Counted from the stretch's first letter, positions 17,159-25,307 are shown. The stretch: DNA of 62,194 nucleotides from an uncultured Bacteroidales bacterium (GCA_945870315.1 CAMBRR010000005.1:1-62194), one strand, 5' to 3'. The notes: generated by a model not told the origin, from the letters alone. Numbers and translations are program-made.

Positions 17159-17985
17159 TTCAAGTTGTCGTAAAAATTGTTGTAGTTTTCTATATATGAA
17201 CCATCCTTAATCGCTTCGGAGTCATATTCCAGAGACGGTATGCCCAATTTTCCGCAATATTCTCTGACTTCTGAGGAAATCTCCGCCGATCCATAGATGA
17301 TGCCGTCCGAATAGCCGGCAGCGAGTTTCGCAAGATTTATGCCATCAGGCTTTTCCATATCCTTGAGATCTGCTTCTGTGATACCTCCCATCAGAATCTT
17401 TTCTTTGAAATCCTCAGAAAAGCCCTCGTCTGCAATATCATCATAGAGGGAAAGAACGACCTTGCTGGATGCAAAAATAGGGTCGTCCTTGTAAACTTTC
17501 TTCAAATAGACAGGCAGAATATGGGAAATCCATCCCTGGCAGTGGATGATGTCTGGAGCCCATCTCAGTTTTTTGACAGTCTCCAGCACTCCTCTTGCAA
17601 AGAAAATCGCACGCTCTGCATTGTCACCGAAGAATTGCCCATCTTCATCGCGGAATACACTCTTGCGGTGGAAATAGTCGTCATTATCAATAAAATAGAC
17701 CTGCATCCTTGCAGATGAAATCGAGGCTACCTTGATTACGAGGGGACGGTCAACATCATTGATTATGATGTTCATACCAGAAAGCCTGATTACTTCGTGC
17801 AATTGGTTCTTGCGCTCGTTGATACACCCGTACCTAGGCATAAACGAACGGATTTCTTTCTTTCGCTCCTGAATCCCTTGAGGAAGGAATCTTCCGATAT
17901 TGGCTATCTCGGACTCCGGCAAATAGGGATAGATTTCAGAATTTACGAACAAAACGCGCTTTACGGAATTTTCCATACAGGTCAT
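17155..17985 (-). CDS. Short glycogen/starch synthase-like glycosyltransferase (GT5 N-terminal domain)
   Basis: Matches the N-terminal domain of bacterial starch/glycogen synthases: KRVLFVNSEIYPYLPESE, the RSFMPRYG and DDYFHRK segments, and APDIIHCQGWISHILPVYLK (the H-x-x-W region). It is about 277 residues, so it lacks the C-terminal Rossmann domain of full GlgA (about 480). This short form sits upstream of DUF4270 in many Bacteroidota. With the second ADP-glucose-binding half missing, catalytic activity is uncertain. ATG starts exist at 17985 and 17976; the TTG further upstream is unlikely because a -7 box lies at 18013-18006. Confidence 0.85.
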   Translation of the reverse strand: MTCMENSVKRVLFVNSEIYPYLPESEIANIGRFLPQGIQERKKEIRSFMPRYGCINERKNQLHEVIRLSGMNIIINDVDRPLVIKVASISSARMQVYFIDNDDYFHRKSVFRDEDGQFFGDNAERAIFFARGVLETVKKLRWAPDIIHCQGWISHILPVYLKKVYKDDPIFASSKVVLSLYDDIADEGFSEDFKEKILMGGITEADLKDMEKPDGINLAKLAAGYSDGIIYGSAEISSEVREYCGKLGIPSLEYDSEAIKDGSYIENYNNFYDNLK

Positions 17986-18005
17986 AATTAGTGACAAAAA
18001 CTCTA

Positions 18006-18043
18006 CAAAGATAATAATTTATTTTTGAATTTCACTATCTTTG
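18006..18043. promoter_or_regulatory. Divergent promoters of the glycogen-synthase-like gene and ftsX
   Basis: Minus-strand TATCTTTG (18013-18006) points left and plus-strand TATCTTTG (18036-18043) points right. Both match the -7 consensus exactly. The right-hand box ends only eight bases before the ftsX ATG, so that transcript would be leaderless or nearly so. Confidence 0.6.
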
Positions 18044-18051
18044 GCCCCGAT

Positions 18052-18930
18052 ATGGAAAACACCAACATTACTCTGATGCGTCGCAGGCTCGCCAATGCCT
18101 ACCTTTCTTCTGTTATCAGCATAAGTCTTGTGCTGATGCTGGTAGGAGTTGCAAGCCTCCTGTTGGTCAATGCAAAGAGTGTTTCTGATTATTTCAAGGA
18201 AAACATGCAGGTTTCGGTCATAATGAAACAGAATGTGACTGAAGATGCGGCAATGGATTTCAAGAAAGAACTCGAGAAGGCCCAGTACATCAAGACATCC
18301 GTATATGTTTCCCGGGAGCAGGGAGAGAGAGAGATGAAGGAACTTCTAGGCGAAGATTTCCTGAATGTCTTTGAAGCGTCCCCGATACCAGTTTCGATTA
18401 TGGTGACACTCACTGCGGATTATGTGACAGCAGACAGCCTGGATGTAGTCAAGGCGGACATTTCCCGTTCGGCTCTTGTTGAGGATGTGTCCTATCAGCG
18501 TTCTCTGGTGGATACCCTCAATGCCAACCTGAGCAAGATATCTATCTTTATCAGTGTTTTCATCGCCCTTCTGCTTTTCATATCGTTTGTGCTGATAAAC
18601 AATACGGTACGCCTGAGCGTATATGCAAGGCGGTTTACCATACACACGATGAAACTTGTAGGTGCCACGCGATCATTCATCCGTGCGCCATTCCTGCTTC
18701 AGGCTGCTTTCCAGGGCATCTTTGCCGCTTTTATCGCCATCATCGCCCTGCTTGGAATGCTTTTCCTGCTCAAGAGCCAGTTTGATGAACTTTTCAGGAT
18801 TTTCCAACTTGATATGCTTTTGCTGGTTATGGGGATAATCCTCTCTGCGGGTTTGCTGATATGCCTTGTAAGTACCTGGTTTGTAGTGAACAGATTGCTG
18901 TCATTGAATAAAGACGATTTATACTATTGA
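18052..18930 (+). CDS. ftsX: Cell division protein FtsX (ABC transporter permease-like)
   Basis: Inner-membrane partner of FtsE that couples ATP hydrolysis in the divisome to periplasmic peptidoglycan hydrolases. The 292-residue protein has a first helix at about 20-42 (SVISISLVLMLVGVASLLLV), a periplasmic domain to about 165, and three C-terminal helices (IFISVFIALLLFISFVLI, IIALLGMLFLL, MLLLVMGIILSAGLL), the FtsX topology. The KLVGATRSFIRAPF coupling segment is conserved. The ATG at 18052 is chosen because the earlier in-frame codons overlap the promoter. It leads a DUF3098-uppP-lpxH series with spacings of nine and six bases. Confidence 0.94.
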   Translation: MENTNITLMRRRLANAYLSSVISISLVLMLVGVASLLLVNAKSVSDYFKENMQVSVIMKQNVTEDAAMDFKKELEKAQYIKTSVYVSREQGEREMKELLGEDFLNVFEASPIPVSIMVTLTADYVTADSLDVVKADISRSALVEDVSYQRSLVDTLNANLSKISIFISVFIALLLFISFVLINNTVRLSVYARRFTIHTMKLVGATRSFIRAPFLLQAAFQGIFAAFIAIIALLGMLFLLKSQFDELFRIFQLDMLLLVMGIILSAGLLICLVSTWFVVNRLLSLNKDDLYY

Positions 18931-18939
18931 TAATTGAAA

Positions 18940-19197
18940 ATGGAACAGAATAAAGAAAATCCTAAAATGGCTATGACCGTTTCCGGGCTGAAAGCCCTTC
19001 TTGTTGGGCTGCTGGTGATGGTTTCCGGATATATCCTTATGTCCGGCGGCGGAAGTGACAATCCACAGGTGTTCAACTATGCTATGTTCAACTCTGTCAG
19101 GCTGGTTATAGCACCTATTGTGATCGTTCTCGGAATCATTATAGAAATCATCGCTATTATGGGCGCTGGTTTTTCTTTTAGAAACAAATCTAAATAA
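18940..19197 (+). CDS. DUF3098 small membrane protein
   Basis: An 85-residue protein with two transmembrane helices (about 14-34 and 52-76) separated by a short loop containing GGGSDNPQVFN. It is the conserved neighbour between ftsX and uppP in many Bacteroidota; its function is unknown. The ATG at 18940 is preferred to a TTG two codons upstream. Confidence 0.9.
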   Translation: MEQNKENPKMAMTVSGLKALLVGLLVMVSGYILMSGGGSDNPQVFNYAMFNSVRLVIAPIVIVLGIIIEIIAIMGAGFSFRNKSK

Positions 19198-19203
19198 TGA
19201 GAT

Positions 19204-20016
19204 ATGGAGTGGTATGAAGGCATAATCCTTGGCTTGATACAGGGCTTGACTGAATTTCTTCCCGTAAGCAGTAGCGGACATCTTGTGATAGGTCGTGAAC
19301 TTCTTGGAGTCGAGGCCTCCGAAGACCTTGTGTTTGAGGTGCTTGTGCACGCGGCTACGGTATTGAGCACCATCGTGGTATTCCGTAAGCAAATCTGGGG
19401 ACTGCTCAAGGGATTCTTTAAGTTCAAGTACAATGACGAGACTGACTATCTGCTCAAAATAGCCGTTTCGATGATACCTGTTTTTATTGTAGGTGTCTTC
19501 TTCAAGGATTTTGTAGAGGGGCTTTTCGGTTCTCTGACGGCAGTTGGATGCGCGCTTCTTGTCACTGCACTCCTGCTGGCTTTTTCCGATCTGGCTTCCA
19601 AACCCGGAAAGGCTCCTTTGCTCCCAGCCGGAAAGGAATACCGTAATGGCATATCCTATTGGCAGGCCTTCGTTGTGGGGCTTGGTCAGGCAATTGCCGT
19701 TGCTCCTGGCTTGTCACGTTCCGGAACAACCATTTCAACAGGCCTTATATGTGGAGTCAAAAGAGACGTGATGGCACAGTTTTCTTTCCTTATGGTGCTC
19801 GTGCCTATTCTCGGAGAAGCCTTCCTGGATGTGGTAGGGGGTGACTTTACTGCTTCTTCCGTTGGTGCCCTTCCTCTTGTTCTGGGATTTATATCTGCTT
19901 TTGTTTCAGGACTTTTCGCTTGTAAGGTGATGATAGCGCTTGTCAAGAAGGCGAAACTAAGCTGGTTTGCCCTCTACTGCGCCGTTGTTGCGCTTTGTAT
20001 CTTTATCTTCGGATAG
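19204..20016 (+). CDS. uppP: Undecaprenyl-diphosphatase
   Basis: Inner-membrane BacA-family phosphatase that recycles undecaprenyl diphosphate to the monophosphate lipid carrier for peptidoglycan and O-antigen. The 270-residue protein has about eight helices. Family motifs: LGLIQGLTEFLPVSSSGHLVI near the N-terminus (E and S/H catalytic site) and the second site GLSRSGTTIS. Start MEWYEGIILG is six bases after the DUF3098 stop. Confidence 0.96.
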   Translation: MEWYEGIILGLIQGLTEFLPVSSSGHLVIGRELLGVEASEDLVFEVLVHAATVLSTIVVFRKQIWGLLKGFFKFKYNDETDYLLKIAVSMIPVFIVGVFFKDFVEGLFGSLTAVGCALLVTALLLAFSDLASKPGKAPLLPAGKEYRNGISYWQAFVVGLGQAIAVAPGLSRSGTTISTGLICGVKRDVMAQFSFLMVLVPILGEAFLDVVGGDFTASSVGALPLVLGFISAFVSGLFACKVMIALVKKAKLSWFALYCAVVALCIFIFG

Positions 20017-20022
20017 TTGCAG

Positions 20023-20748
20023 ATGGAGCGCACCCTGTCATATTTTGTAGCGGATGTCCACCTCGGTCTTGACGTGGCGGACCCGATTGCCAGGGAGCAG
20101 CGTTTCGTGTCATTTCTCAGGTCTCTTCCACCTCAGACTGAGGCCTTGTATCTTCTTGGAGATATCTGGGATTTCTGGTATGAATACAGAGATGTAGTAC
20201 CAAAGGGCTATGTCAGGGTATTCGGAGCCCTTGCCGACCTGATGGACAAGGGAGTCAAGGTGTATTTCTTTCAGGGGAATCACGATGTATGGGCATATTC
20301 CTATTTCGAAGAATTGGGAATGAAGCGCCTTGAGCAGCCTTGTCTGGTCTCAATAGGTGGAAAGTCTTTCTGTCTGGGACACGGTGACGGCCTTGGTCCT
20401 GTTCCTTTTGGATATCGTTTTCTTCGGGGATTGTTCCACAATAAGGTTGCGCAATTCCTTTTCAGTCTGCTGCATCCCTGGATTGCCTTCCGCCTAGGCA
20501 ACGGCTGGTCCAGGAACAACCGACTGGCACATAATAAGACATATGTCTTCAAAGGAGAGGATGAACCGCTATACAAATTTGCCCTGGAATACTCCCGGAC
20601 CCATAAGGTTGACCATTTTATATTCGGCCATTACCATGTTGCCATAGACCAGCCTCTTCCTACCGGTGCCAGTCTCCACATTATAAAAGATTGGATCGAT
20701 TCCTCCCCATATCTCTGTTTTGACTCTGCCTCCGGATGTTTCCTGTGA
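20023..20748 (+). CDS. lpxH: UDP-2,3-diacylglucosamine diphosphatase
   Basis: Calcineurin-like metallophosphoesterase of lipid A synthesis, cleaving UDP-diacylglucosamine to lipid X. The metal-binding motifs appear in order: FVADVHLG, LLGDIWDFW, GNHDVW, LGHGDGLG and FGHYHVA. The 241-residue length fits. The ATG at 20023 follows uppP by six bases; a TTG at 20017 is less likely. In relatives uppP is more often followed by truB and queA, so this linkage is a local feature. It converges on the DUF4294 gene with a seven-base gap. Confidence 0.93.
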   Translation: MERTLSYFVADVHLGLDVADPIAREQRFVSFLRSLPPQTEALYLLGDIWDFWYEYRDVVPKGYVRVFGALADLMDKGVKVYFFQGNHDVWAYSYFEELGMKRLEQPCLVSIGGKSFCLGHGDGLGPVPFGYRFLRGLFHNKVAQFLFSLLHPWIAFRLGNGWSRNNRLAHNKTYVFKGEDEPLYKFALEYSRTHKVDHFIFGHYHVAIDQPLPTGASLHIIKDWIDSSPYLCFDSASGCFL

Positions 20749-20755
20749 CTTTCCG

Positions 20756-21445
20756 TCAGAGATATTTTTCCGGAATGCTGACAACAGGCGCATCTTCCCA
20801 GAAAATGGAAAAATACAAGGCTGGAAATTCACCGGCCTCCCAAATTCTAACAAGTTCCTCCGTAGCTACATCTTCCCCATTGGGATCGTAGGGCTTTTTC
20901 AGGTCTGAGCCGAAAAGTTTGGCGATTCCCTGCCAGAATCCCGCAGCAATTCCGCTTTTATAGTCTTTTATTATCATATAGGAAGACTTGCCTGCTTCCC
21001 TGTCTATCAGTTTCATCAGCAGCGCTCCCTGACTTACTGTCAAATTCCTGAGTGGCTTTTCGAAGACATTGAAAAGTTCCTTCTGTTTGGAATTGATGTA
21101 TTTTTCCCTCTTTATTCCCTTCAGGCCGTCGGCCTCGATGGTGCTGTCTGCCTCATTGACAATTTTCTTCGCTACCAGCGCATAAGGGTAAGTCTTGCCG
21201 AAATTATGCACCAGTCGGTAATATTTCCTCCACTCCCTTCCTTTCTGCCGCGGCATCTTCGAATAAACCTTTGACGGATTGATCTGGTCAAGATAGACAG
21301 TGTCTTTTCCCACTACGACATACCTGAGCCTTTCGTCATTTTTCTGGGAATCCCTTTTCTGGGAATATGCACTTATGCTTCCGGCTGCAAGAACAACCAG
21401 AATAAGCATCAGTGCCGCTATAATCCTGTGACGAAATTCCCCCAT
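20756..21445 (-). CDS. DUF4294 family protein
   Basis: A 229-residue exported protein with an N-terminal hydrophobic segment (IIAALMLILVVLAAGSISA) ending near a likely signal-peptidase site before YSQKRD. The rest fits DUF4294, a Bacteroidota family of unknown function: RYVVVGKDTVYLDQINP, REWRKYYRLVHNFGKTYPYA and LLMKLIDREAGKSSY. The ATG at 21445 is chosen because the TTG at 21466 sits in the -7 promoter box. It is a single-gene unit, divergent from the ribosomal protein cluster. Confidence 0.87.
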   Translation of the reverse strand: MGEFRHRIIAALMLILVVLAAGSISAYSQKRDSQKNDERLRYVVVGKDTVYLDQINPSKVYSKMPRQKGREWRKYYRLVHNFGKTYPYALVAKKIVNEADSTIEADGLKGIKREKYINSKQKELFNVFEKPLRNLTVSQGALLMKLIDREAGKSSYMIIKDYKSGIAAGFWQGIAKLFGSDLKKPYDPNGEDVATEELVRIWEAGEFPALYFSIFWEDAPVVSIPEKYL

Positions 21446-21463
21446 ATTCAAATTTCCGAGTTG

Positions 21464-21471
21464 CAAATATA
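21464..21471 (-). promoter_or_regulatory. Putative promoter of the DUF4294 gene, -7 box
   Basis: Minus-strand TATATTTG fits TAnnTTTG and ends 18 bases before the start codon, predicting a leader of roughly 10-13 bases. Confidence 0.5.
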
Positions 21472-21651
21472 CACAATCCCCGAATTATCGCACCCGGATA
21501 ACTGTGTTTTTAAATCTTATGCCGAACTGTTTGCGGCTTTGGTCGAAAAGTGATGGATAAATTTTTCTTTCAAATTTGTAAAGCCGTGATATTGCTATAT
21601 TTAGCTATCAAAAAATGCGGTACGAAATGTTTGAAAATTTTCTAAAAAATG

Positions 21652-21681
21652 TTTGTAATTCAGGAATTTTTACTATCTTTG
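21652..21681 (+). promoter_or_regulatory. Promoter of the rplP-rplQ ribosomal protein cluster
   Basis: TTTG (21652-21655), 18 bases, then TATCTTTG (21674-21681): the best match to the Bacteroidota vegetative promoter in the window. Transcription should start near 21687, leaving a leader of about 85 bases before rplP. Confidence 0.75.
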
Positions 21682-21687
21682 CAACCC

Positions 21688-21732
21688 ATTAATTGAGAAC
21701 CACTCCGCCCAACCAGCTGAAAATCAATTAAT
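21688..21732 (+). repeat. Inverted repeat at the 5' end of the rplP leader
   Basis: ATTAATTGA (21688-21696) pairs perfectly with TCAATTAAT (21724-21732) around a 27-base loop containing AACCACTCCGCCCAACCAGC. It begins at the predicted transcript start, so the mRNA would open with a stem-loop that may stabilise it or bind a ribosomal protein. Confidence 0.55.
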
Positions 21733-21771
21733 TAGGGAAATTGGAGAAAATTTTATTAAAGTAATAGAGCA

Positions 21772-22191
21772 ATGTTACAACCAAAGAAAACTAAATTCAG
21801 AAGGCAGCAGAAAGGCCGTATGAAAGGTCTTGCTCAGAGAGGCAATCAGCTTGCATTCGGTTCTTTCGGTATCAAGACCTTGGAGAATTGCTGGCTTACC
21901 GGTCGTCAGATCGAGGCCGCACGTCAGGCTGTATCGCGTTATATGAAGCGTGAAGGTAAGATTTGGATCAGAATCTTCCCTGACAAGCCTTACACCAAGA
22001 AGCCTGCCGAGGTGCGTATGGGTAAAGGTAAGGGTAATCCGGAGGGATTCGTATGCCCTGTAACCCCAGGTCGTATCCTTATTGAAGCTGAGGGCGTTTC
22101 GCTCGAGGTCGCAAAGGAGGCACTTCGCCTTGGAGCTCAGAAGCTTCCTGTAACCACCAAGTTCGTGGTACGTAGAGACTATGTGGAATAA
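21772..22191 (+). CDS. rplP: 50S ribosomal protein L16
   Basis: Binds 23S rRNA near the A-site tRNA elbow. The 139-residue sequence starts [19 protein letters not shown] and contains [20 protein letters not shown], all typical. It is the first gene of the cluster here; in most bacteria rpsC immediately precedes it. No SD is present; the leader ends in AT-rich sequence. Confidence 0.98.
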   Translation: MLQPKKTKFRRQQKGRMKGLAQRGNQLAFGSFGIKTLENCWLTGRQIEAARQAVSRYMKREGKIWIRIFPDKPYTKKPAEVRMGKGKGNPEGFVCPVTPGRILIEAEGVSLEVAKEALRLGAQKLPVTTKFVVRRDYVE

Positions 22192-22209
22192 TTTAATGGA
22201 GAAGAAGAA

Positions 22210-22404
22210 ATGAAAGCATCTGAAATTCGCGAAATGTCGATTGCTGATCTGCGTGAGCGCATCGAAATCGAAAAGGCTAATCTCGACACAATGAAGATTA
22301 ACCACACAGTCTCTCCATTGGAGGATACATCAAAGATTGCCAAAACCCGCAAGGACATCGCCCGTATGATGACAATTTTGGCTCAGAAAGAGAAACAGAA
22401 CTAA
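22210..22404 (+). CDS. rpmC: 50S ribosomal protein L29
   Basis: Small two-helix protein near the peptide exit tunnel. The 64 residues include MKASEIREMS and the conserved KIAKTRKDIARMMTIL. The order rplP-rpmC-rpsQ is universal. GGAGAAG upstream may serve as an SD. Confidence 0.97.
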   Translation: MKASEIREMSIADLRERIEIEKANLDTMKINHTVSPLEDTSKIAKTRKDIARMMTILAQKEKQN

Positions 22405-22407
22405 TTA

Positions 22408-22674
22408 ATGGAAATTCCTATGGAAAGAAATCTTCGTAAGGAAAGAATAGGTGTGGTGGTCAGCAACAAGATGGACAAGTCTATCGTTGTCGCAGTTGCA
22501 AGAAAAGAGAAACACCCTATCTACGGCAAGTTCGTAAAAAAGACCACCAAGTTCGTTGCTCACGATGAAAAGAACGAGTGCAGCGAGGGCGATACAGTTC
22601 GCATTATGGAAACTCGTCCGTTGAGCAAGACAAAGAACTGGAGATTAGTAGAAATCGTAGAAAAAGTTAAGTAA
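22408..22674 (+). CDS. rpsQ: 30S ribosomal protein S17
   Basis: Primary 16S rRNA-binding OB-fold protein. The core [19 protein letters not shown] and [15 protein letters not shown] are diagnostic. Starts at 22408 or 22420 (MERNLRKE) are both plausible; the first leaves three bases after rpmC. Confidence 0.97.
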   Translation: MEIPMERNLRKERIGVVVSNKMDKSIVVAVARKEKHPIYGKFVKKTTKFVAHDEKNECSEGDTVRIMETRPLSKTKNWRLVEIVEKVK

Positions 22675-22676
22675 CA

Positions 22677-23042
22677 ATGATACAGCAGGAATCACGTTTA
22701 CAGGTGGCTGACAACAGTGGAGCAAAGGAAGTGCTTTGCATCCGTGTTCTGGGTGGTACCCGCCGCCGTTATGCAAAAGTGGGCGACAAGATCGTCGTTG
22801 CAGTAAAGAGCGCAATCCCTGGCGGTGACGCCAAGAAGGGCTCTGTTTCAAAGGCTGTCGTAGTCCGCACAAAGAAAGAAATCCGCAGACCGGACGGTTC
22901 TTACATCCGTTTTGATGACAATGCTTGCGTTCTCCTTAACAACGCTGGCGAGGTTCGTGGAACACGTATCTTCGGCCCTGTTGCAAGAGAGCTCCGTGAG
23001 AACTATATGAAGATTGTTTCACTGGCACCGGAGGTCCTTTAA
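22677..23042 (+). CDS. rplN: 50S ribosomal protein L14
   Basis: Subunit-interface protein contacting 16S helix 14. It has 121 residues: [18 protein letters not shown] at the start and [19 protein letters not shown] near the end. Two bases separate it from rpsQ. It is the first gene of the classical spc operon but no promoter is seen here, so it is read from the rplP promoter. Confidence 0.98.
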   Translation: MIQQESRLQVADNSGAKEVLCIRVLGGTRRRYAKVGDKIVVAVKSAIPGGDAKKGSVSKAVVVRTKKEIRRPDGSYIRFDDNACVLLNNAGEVRGTRIFGPVARELRENYMKIVSLAPEVL

Positions 23043-23054
23043 TCAGTAATCATT

Positions 23055-23372
23055 ATGAAGAAGTTACATATCAAAAAAGGCGACACCGTCTATGTTAACG
23101 CCGGCAATGACAAAGGAAAGACCGGTAAGGTGCTCGAGGTGATCCCTTCAAAGGATCGTGCAATCGTTGAGGGAATCAACATTGTCAGCAAGCACTCAAA
23201 ACCAAGCCCAAAGAATCCTCAGGGCGGTATTGTTAAACAGGAGGCAGGCGTGCACATTTCAAATCTTCAGCTAGTTGATCCTAAGACAGGAGCACCTACC
23301 AGGATAGGTCGTAAGACAGTTGACGGAAGGAAGGTACGTTATGCTAAAAAATCTGGAGAGGAGATCAAGTAA
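23055..23372 (+). CDS. rplX: 50S ribosomal protein L24
   Basis: Assembly initiator protein with a KOW motif ([20 protein letters not shown]) in 105 residues. Its stop codon overlaps the rplE start codon by one base, suggesting translational coupling; GAGGAG in its last codons can act as the rplE SD. Confidence 0.98.
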   Translation: MKKLHIKKGDTVYVNAGNDKGKTGKVLEVIPSKDRAIVEGINIVSKHSKPSPKNPQGGIVKQEAGVHISNLQLVDPKTGAPTRIGRKTVDGRKVRYAKKSGEEIK

Positions 23373-23971
23373 TGGCAAAGACTAACAAGACAGCAACTGC
23401 AGTTCCAGCAGTACCACAGGGATATGTTCCAACCCTTAAGAAAGTATATAAGGAAGAGATCGTTGCCAAGTTGATGAAGCAGTTCGGCTACTCTACCGTA
23501 ATGCAGTGCCCTAAGCTCGTCAAGATCACCATCAACGAAGGTGTAGGCGATGCAACAGGTGACAAGAAGCTCGTAGAGGTAGCTCAGCAGGAGCTTACCG
23601 CCATCACTGGACAGAAAGCTATCGTTACCCACTCAAGGAAGGATATTTCCAACTTCAAACTCCGTAAGGGAATGCCTATCGGAACCAAGGTCACACTTCG
23701 TGACGTCAAGATGTACGAGTTCCTTGAGAGACTCATCAGGGTTTCTCTTCCACGAATCAGAGACTTCAACGGTATCTCTGAGAAGATGGACGGAAAGGGC
23801 AACTACACCCTTGGAATCAAAGAGCAGATTATCTTCCCTGAGATTGATATCGACAAGATTACCAAGATTCTCGGAATGGAGATTACATTCGTGACAACAG
23901 CAAAGACCGATGAAGAAGCTTATGCTCTTCTTAAGGAATTCGGTCTGCCTTTCAAGAAACATAACAACTAA
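23372..23971 (+). CDS. rplE: 50S ribosomal protein L5
   Basis: 5S rRNA-binding protein. The core matches L5 ([62 protein letters not shown]). At 199 residues it carries an extra N-terminal stretch of about 15 Thr/Ala/Pro-rich residues ([15 protein letters not shown]) compared with typical L5 of about 180-185. Confidence 0.97.
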   Translation: MAKTNKTATAVPAVPQGYVPTLKKVYKEEIVAKLMKQFGYSTVMQCPKLVKITINEGVGDATGDKKLVEVAQQELTAITGQKAIVTHSRKDISNFKLRKGMPIGTKVTLRDVKMYEFLERLIRVSLPRIRDFNGISEKMDGKGNYTLGIKEQIIFPEIDIDKITKILGMEITFVTTAKTDEEAYALLKEFGLPFKKHNN

Positions 23972-23982
23972 ACAAGAACAAG

Positions 23983-24252
23983 ATGGCAAAAGAATCAATG
24001 AAGGCCCGCGAAGTTAAACGCGCGAAATTGGTTGCAAAATACGCCGCCAAGAGACAGGCTCTCAAAGAGGCCGGAGACTGGGCAGCCCTCGATAAGCTTC
24101 CTAAGAACTCCTCTCCTTGTCGCAAGCACAATCGTTGTTCTCTCACAGGTCGTCCGAAAGGATATATGCGTATATTCGGCATCAGCCGTATACAGTTCCG
24201 TGAGATGGCAAGCAATGGTCTCATCCCAGGCGTAAAGAAGGCAAGCTGGTAA
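23983..24252 (+). CDS. rpsN: 30S ribosomal protein S14
   Basis: Head protein of the small subunit. The 89-residue long form lacks the CxxC zinc pairs; the conserved C-terminal part [18 protein letters not shown] is clear. It is followed by an unusually long 80-base gap with a hairpin before rpsH. Confidence 0.97.
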   Translation: MAKESMKAREVKRAKLVAKYAAKRQALKEAGDWAALDKLPKNSSPCRKHNRCSLTGRPKGYMRIFGISRIQFREMASNGLIPGVKKASW

Positions 24253-24294
24253 TACACAGTAACATATTATTTATTATTAACAATTAGGATATCG

Positions 24295-24308
24295 GGCACC
24301 ACGGTGCC
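24295..24308 (+). promoter_or_regulatory. Hairpin in the rpsN-rpsH gap
   Basis: GGCACC (24295-24300), AC, GGTGCC (24303-24308) forms a GC-rich perfect inverted repeat in the only sizeable gap of the cluster's first half. Only a short TTT follows, so it is a weak terminator at most; it may be an mRNA processing or regulatory site. Confidence 0.4.
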
Positions 24309-24332
24309 GGTTTCAATTAAAACAAAACAGAA

Positions 24333-24728
24333 ATGACTGATCCAATTGCAGATTTTCTCACCAGGGTACGTAATGCATACCTTGCTGGAAAAAAGGTCGT
24401 TGAGGTTCCTGCTTCAAAGATGAAGCTCGCCCTCACCAAAATCCTTTGCGAGAAGGGTTACATCCTCAGCTACAAACTTGTTGAGGGAACTCCTTCCAAC
24501 ACAATCAAAATCGCTCTGAAGTATCATCCTCAGACCAAGACAGCAGCAATCAAGAAGATTGAAAGAGTGTCAAAGCCAGGTCTCAGGAAATACACTGATG
24601 TAGAGAATATGCCACGCGTTCTCAACGGACTCGGAATCGCTATCCTCTCAACTTCCAAGGGCGTAATCACAGACAAGGAAGCCCGCGAACTGAACGTCGG
24701 CGGCGAGGTGATTTGTTACGTATATTAA
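24333..24728 (+). CDS. rpsH: 30S ribosomal protein S8
   Basis: Central-domain 16S rRNA-binding protein and, in E. coli, the translational repressor of the spc operon. The 131-residue sequence starts MTDPIADFLTRVRNAY and ends with the conserved GLGIAILSTSKGVITDKEA region. Confidence 0.98.
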   Translation: MTDPIADFLTRVRNAYLAGKKVVEVPASKMKLALTKILCEKGYILSYKLVEGTPSNTIKIALKYHPQTKTAAIKKIERVSKPGLRKYTDVENMPRVLNGLGIAILSTSKGVITDKEARELNVGGEVICYVY

Positions 24729-24746
24729 TCTATAAAGAATTTAATA

Positions 24747-25307
24747 ATGTCAAGAATTGGTAAATTGCCTGTACACCTTCCTGCCGGAGTGACTGCTGAA
24801 GTCCTTCCTGGCAACATAGTAAAGGTTAAAGGACCCAAGGTTGAACTGAGCCAGAAAGTGGATGCTGACATCACGGTTTCAATCGAAGGTAATGAGATCA
24901 AACTTACCCGTCCTACCGACCTGCCGCGTCATCGTTCGCTTCACGGACTTTACCGCGCTCTTATCCACAATATGGTCGTAGGAGTTTCAGAGGGTTATAC
25001 AATTAAACAAGAACTCGTCGGTGTGGGTTACCGTGTAGACGTTCAGGGCCAGTTGCTCACTATGTCACTCGGATTCTCTCACGATATTCAGATTATGCTT
25101 CCTGCAGAAGTAACAGCAGAAGCTGAACCTGTAAAGAAAGGCCAGAACCCTGTCCTCGTTCTCAAGAGTGCAGACAAGCAGCTCATCGGACAGGTTGCAG
25201 CCAAGATTCGTTCATTGCGCAAGCCTGAACCATATAAGGGTAAAGGTATCAAGTTTGTCGGCGAGCAGCTTCGTCGCAAGGCCGGCAAGTCAGCAGGTGC
25301 TAAATAA
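24747..25307 (+). CDS. rplF: 50S ribosomal protein L6
   Basis: Two-repeat protein near the GTPase-associated centre. The 186 residues begin MSRIGKLPVHLPAGV and include LHGLYRALIHNMVVGVSEGY and the C-terminal KPEPYKGKGIKFVGEQLRRK signature. Confidence 0.98.
   Translation: MSRIGKLPVHLPAGVTAEVLPGNIVKVKGPKVELSQKVDADITVSIEGNEIKLTRPTDLPRHRSLHGLYRALIHNMVVGVSEGYTIKQELVGVGYRVDVQGQLLTMSLGFSHDIQIMLPAEVTAEAEPVKKGQNPVLVLKSADKQLIGQVAAKIRSLRKPEPYKGKGIKFVGEQLRRKAGKSAGAK

Larger units (their letters stand above)
21472..21771. other. 300-base intergenic region between DUF4294 and rplP
   Basis: AT-rich and non-coding. It contains the divergent DUF4294 promoter at its left edge, the strong rplP promoter at 21652-21681 and a leader with an inverted repeat at 21688-21732. 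No remnant of rpsC or other S10-operon genes is recognisable, nor any IS end or tRNA. Confidence 0.7.

Noticed and set aside
20763..20815. TATTTTTCC/GGAAAAATA inverted repeat after lpxH
   Set aside because: AT-rich arms with a 35-base loop inside the DUF4294 gene; likely chance.
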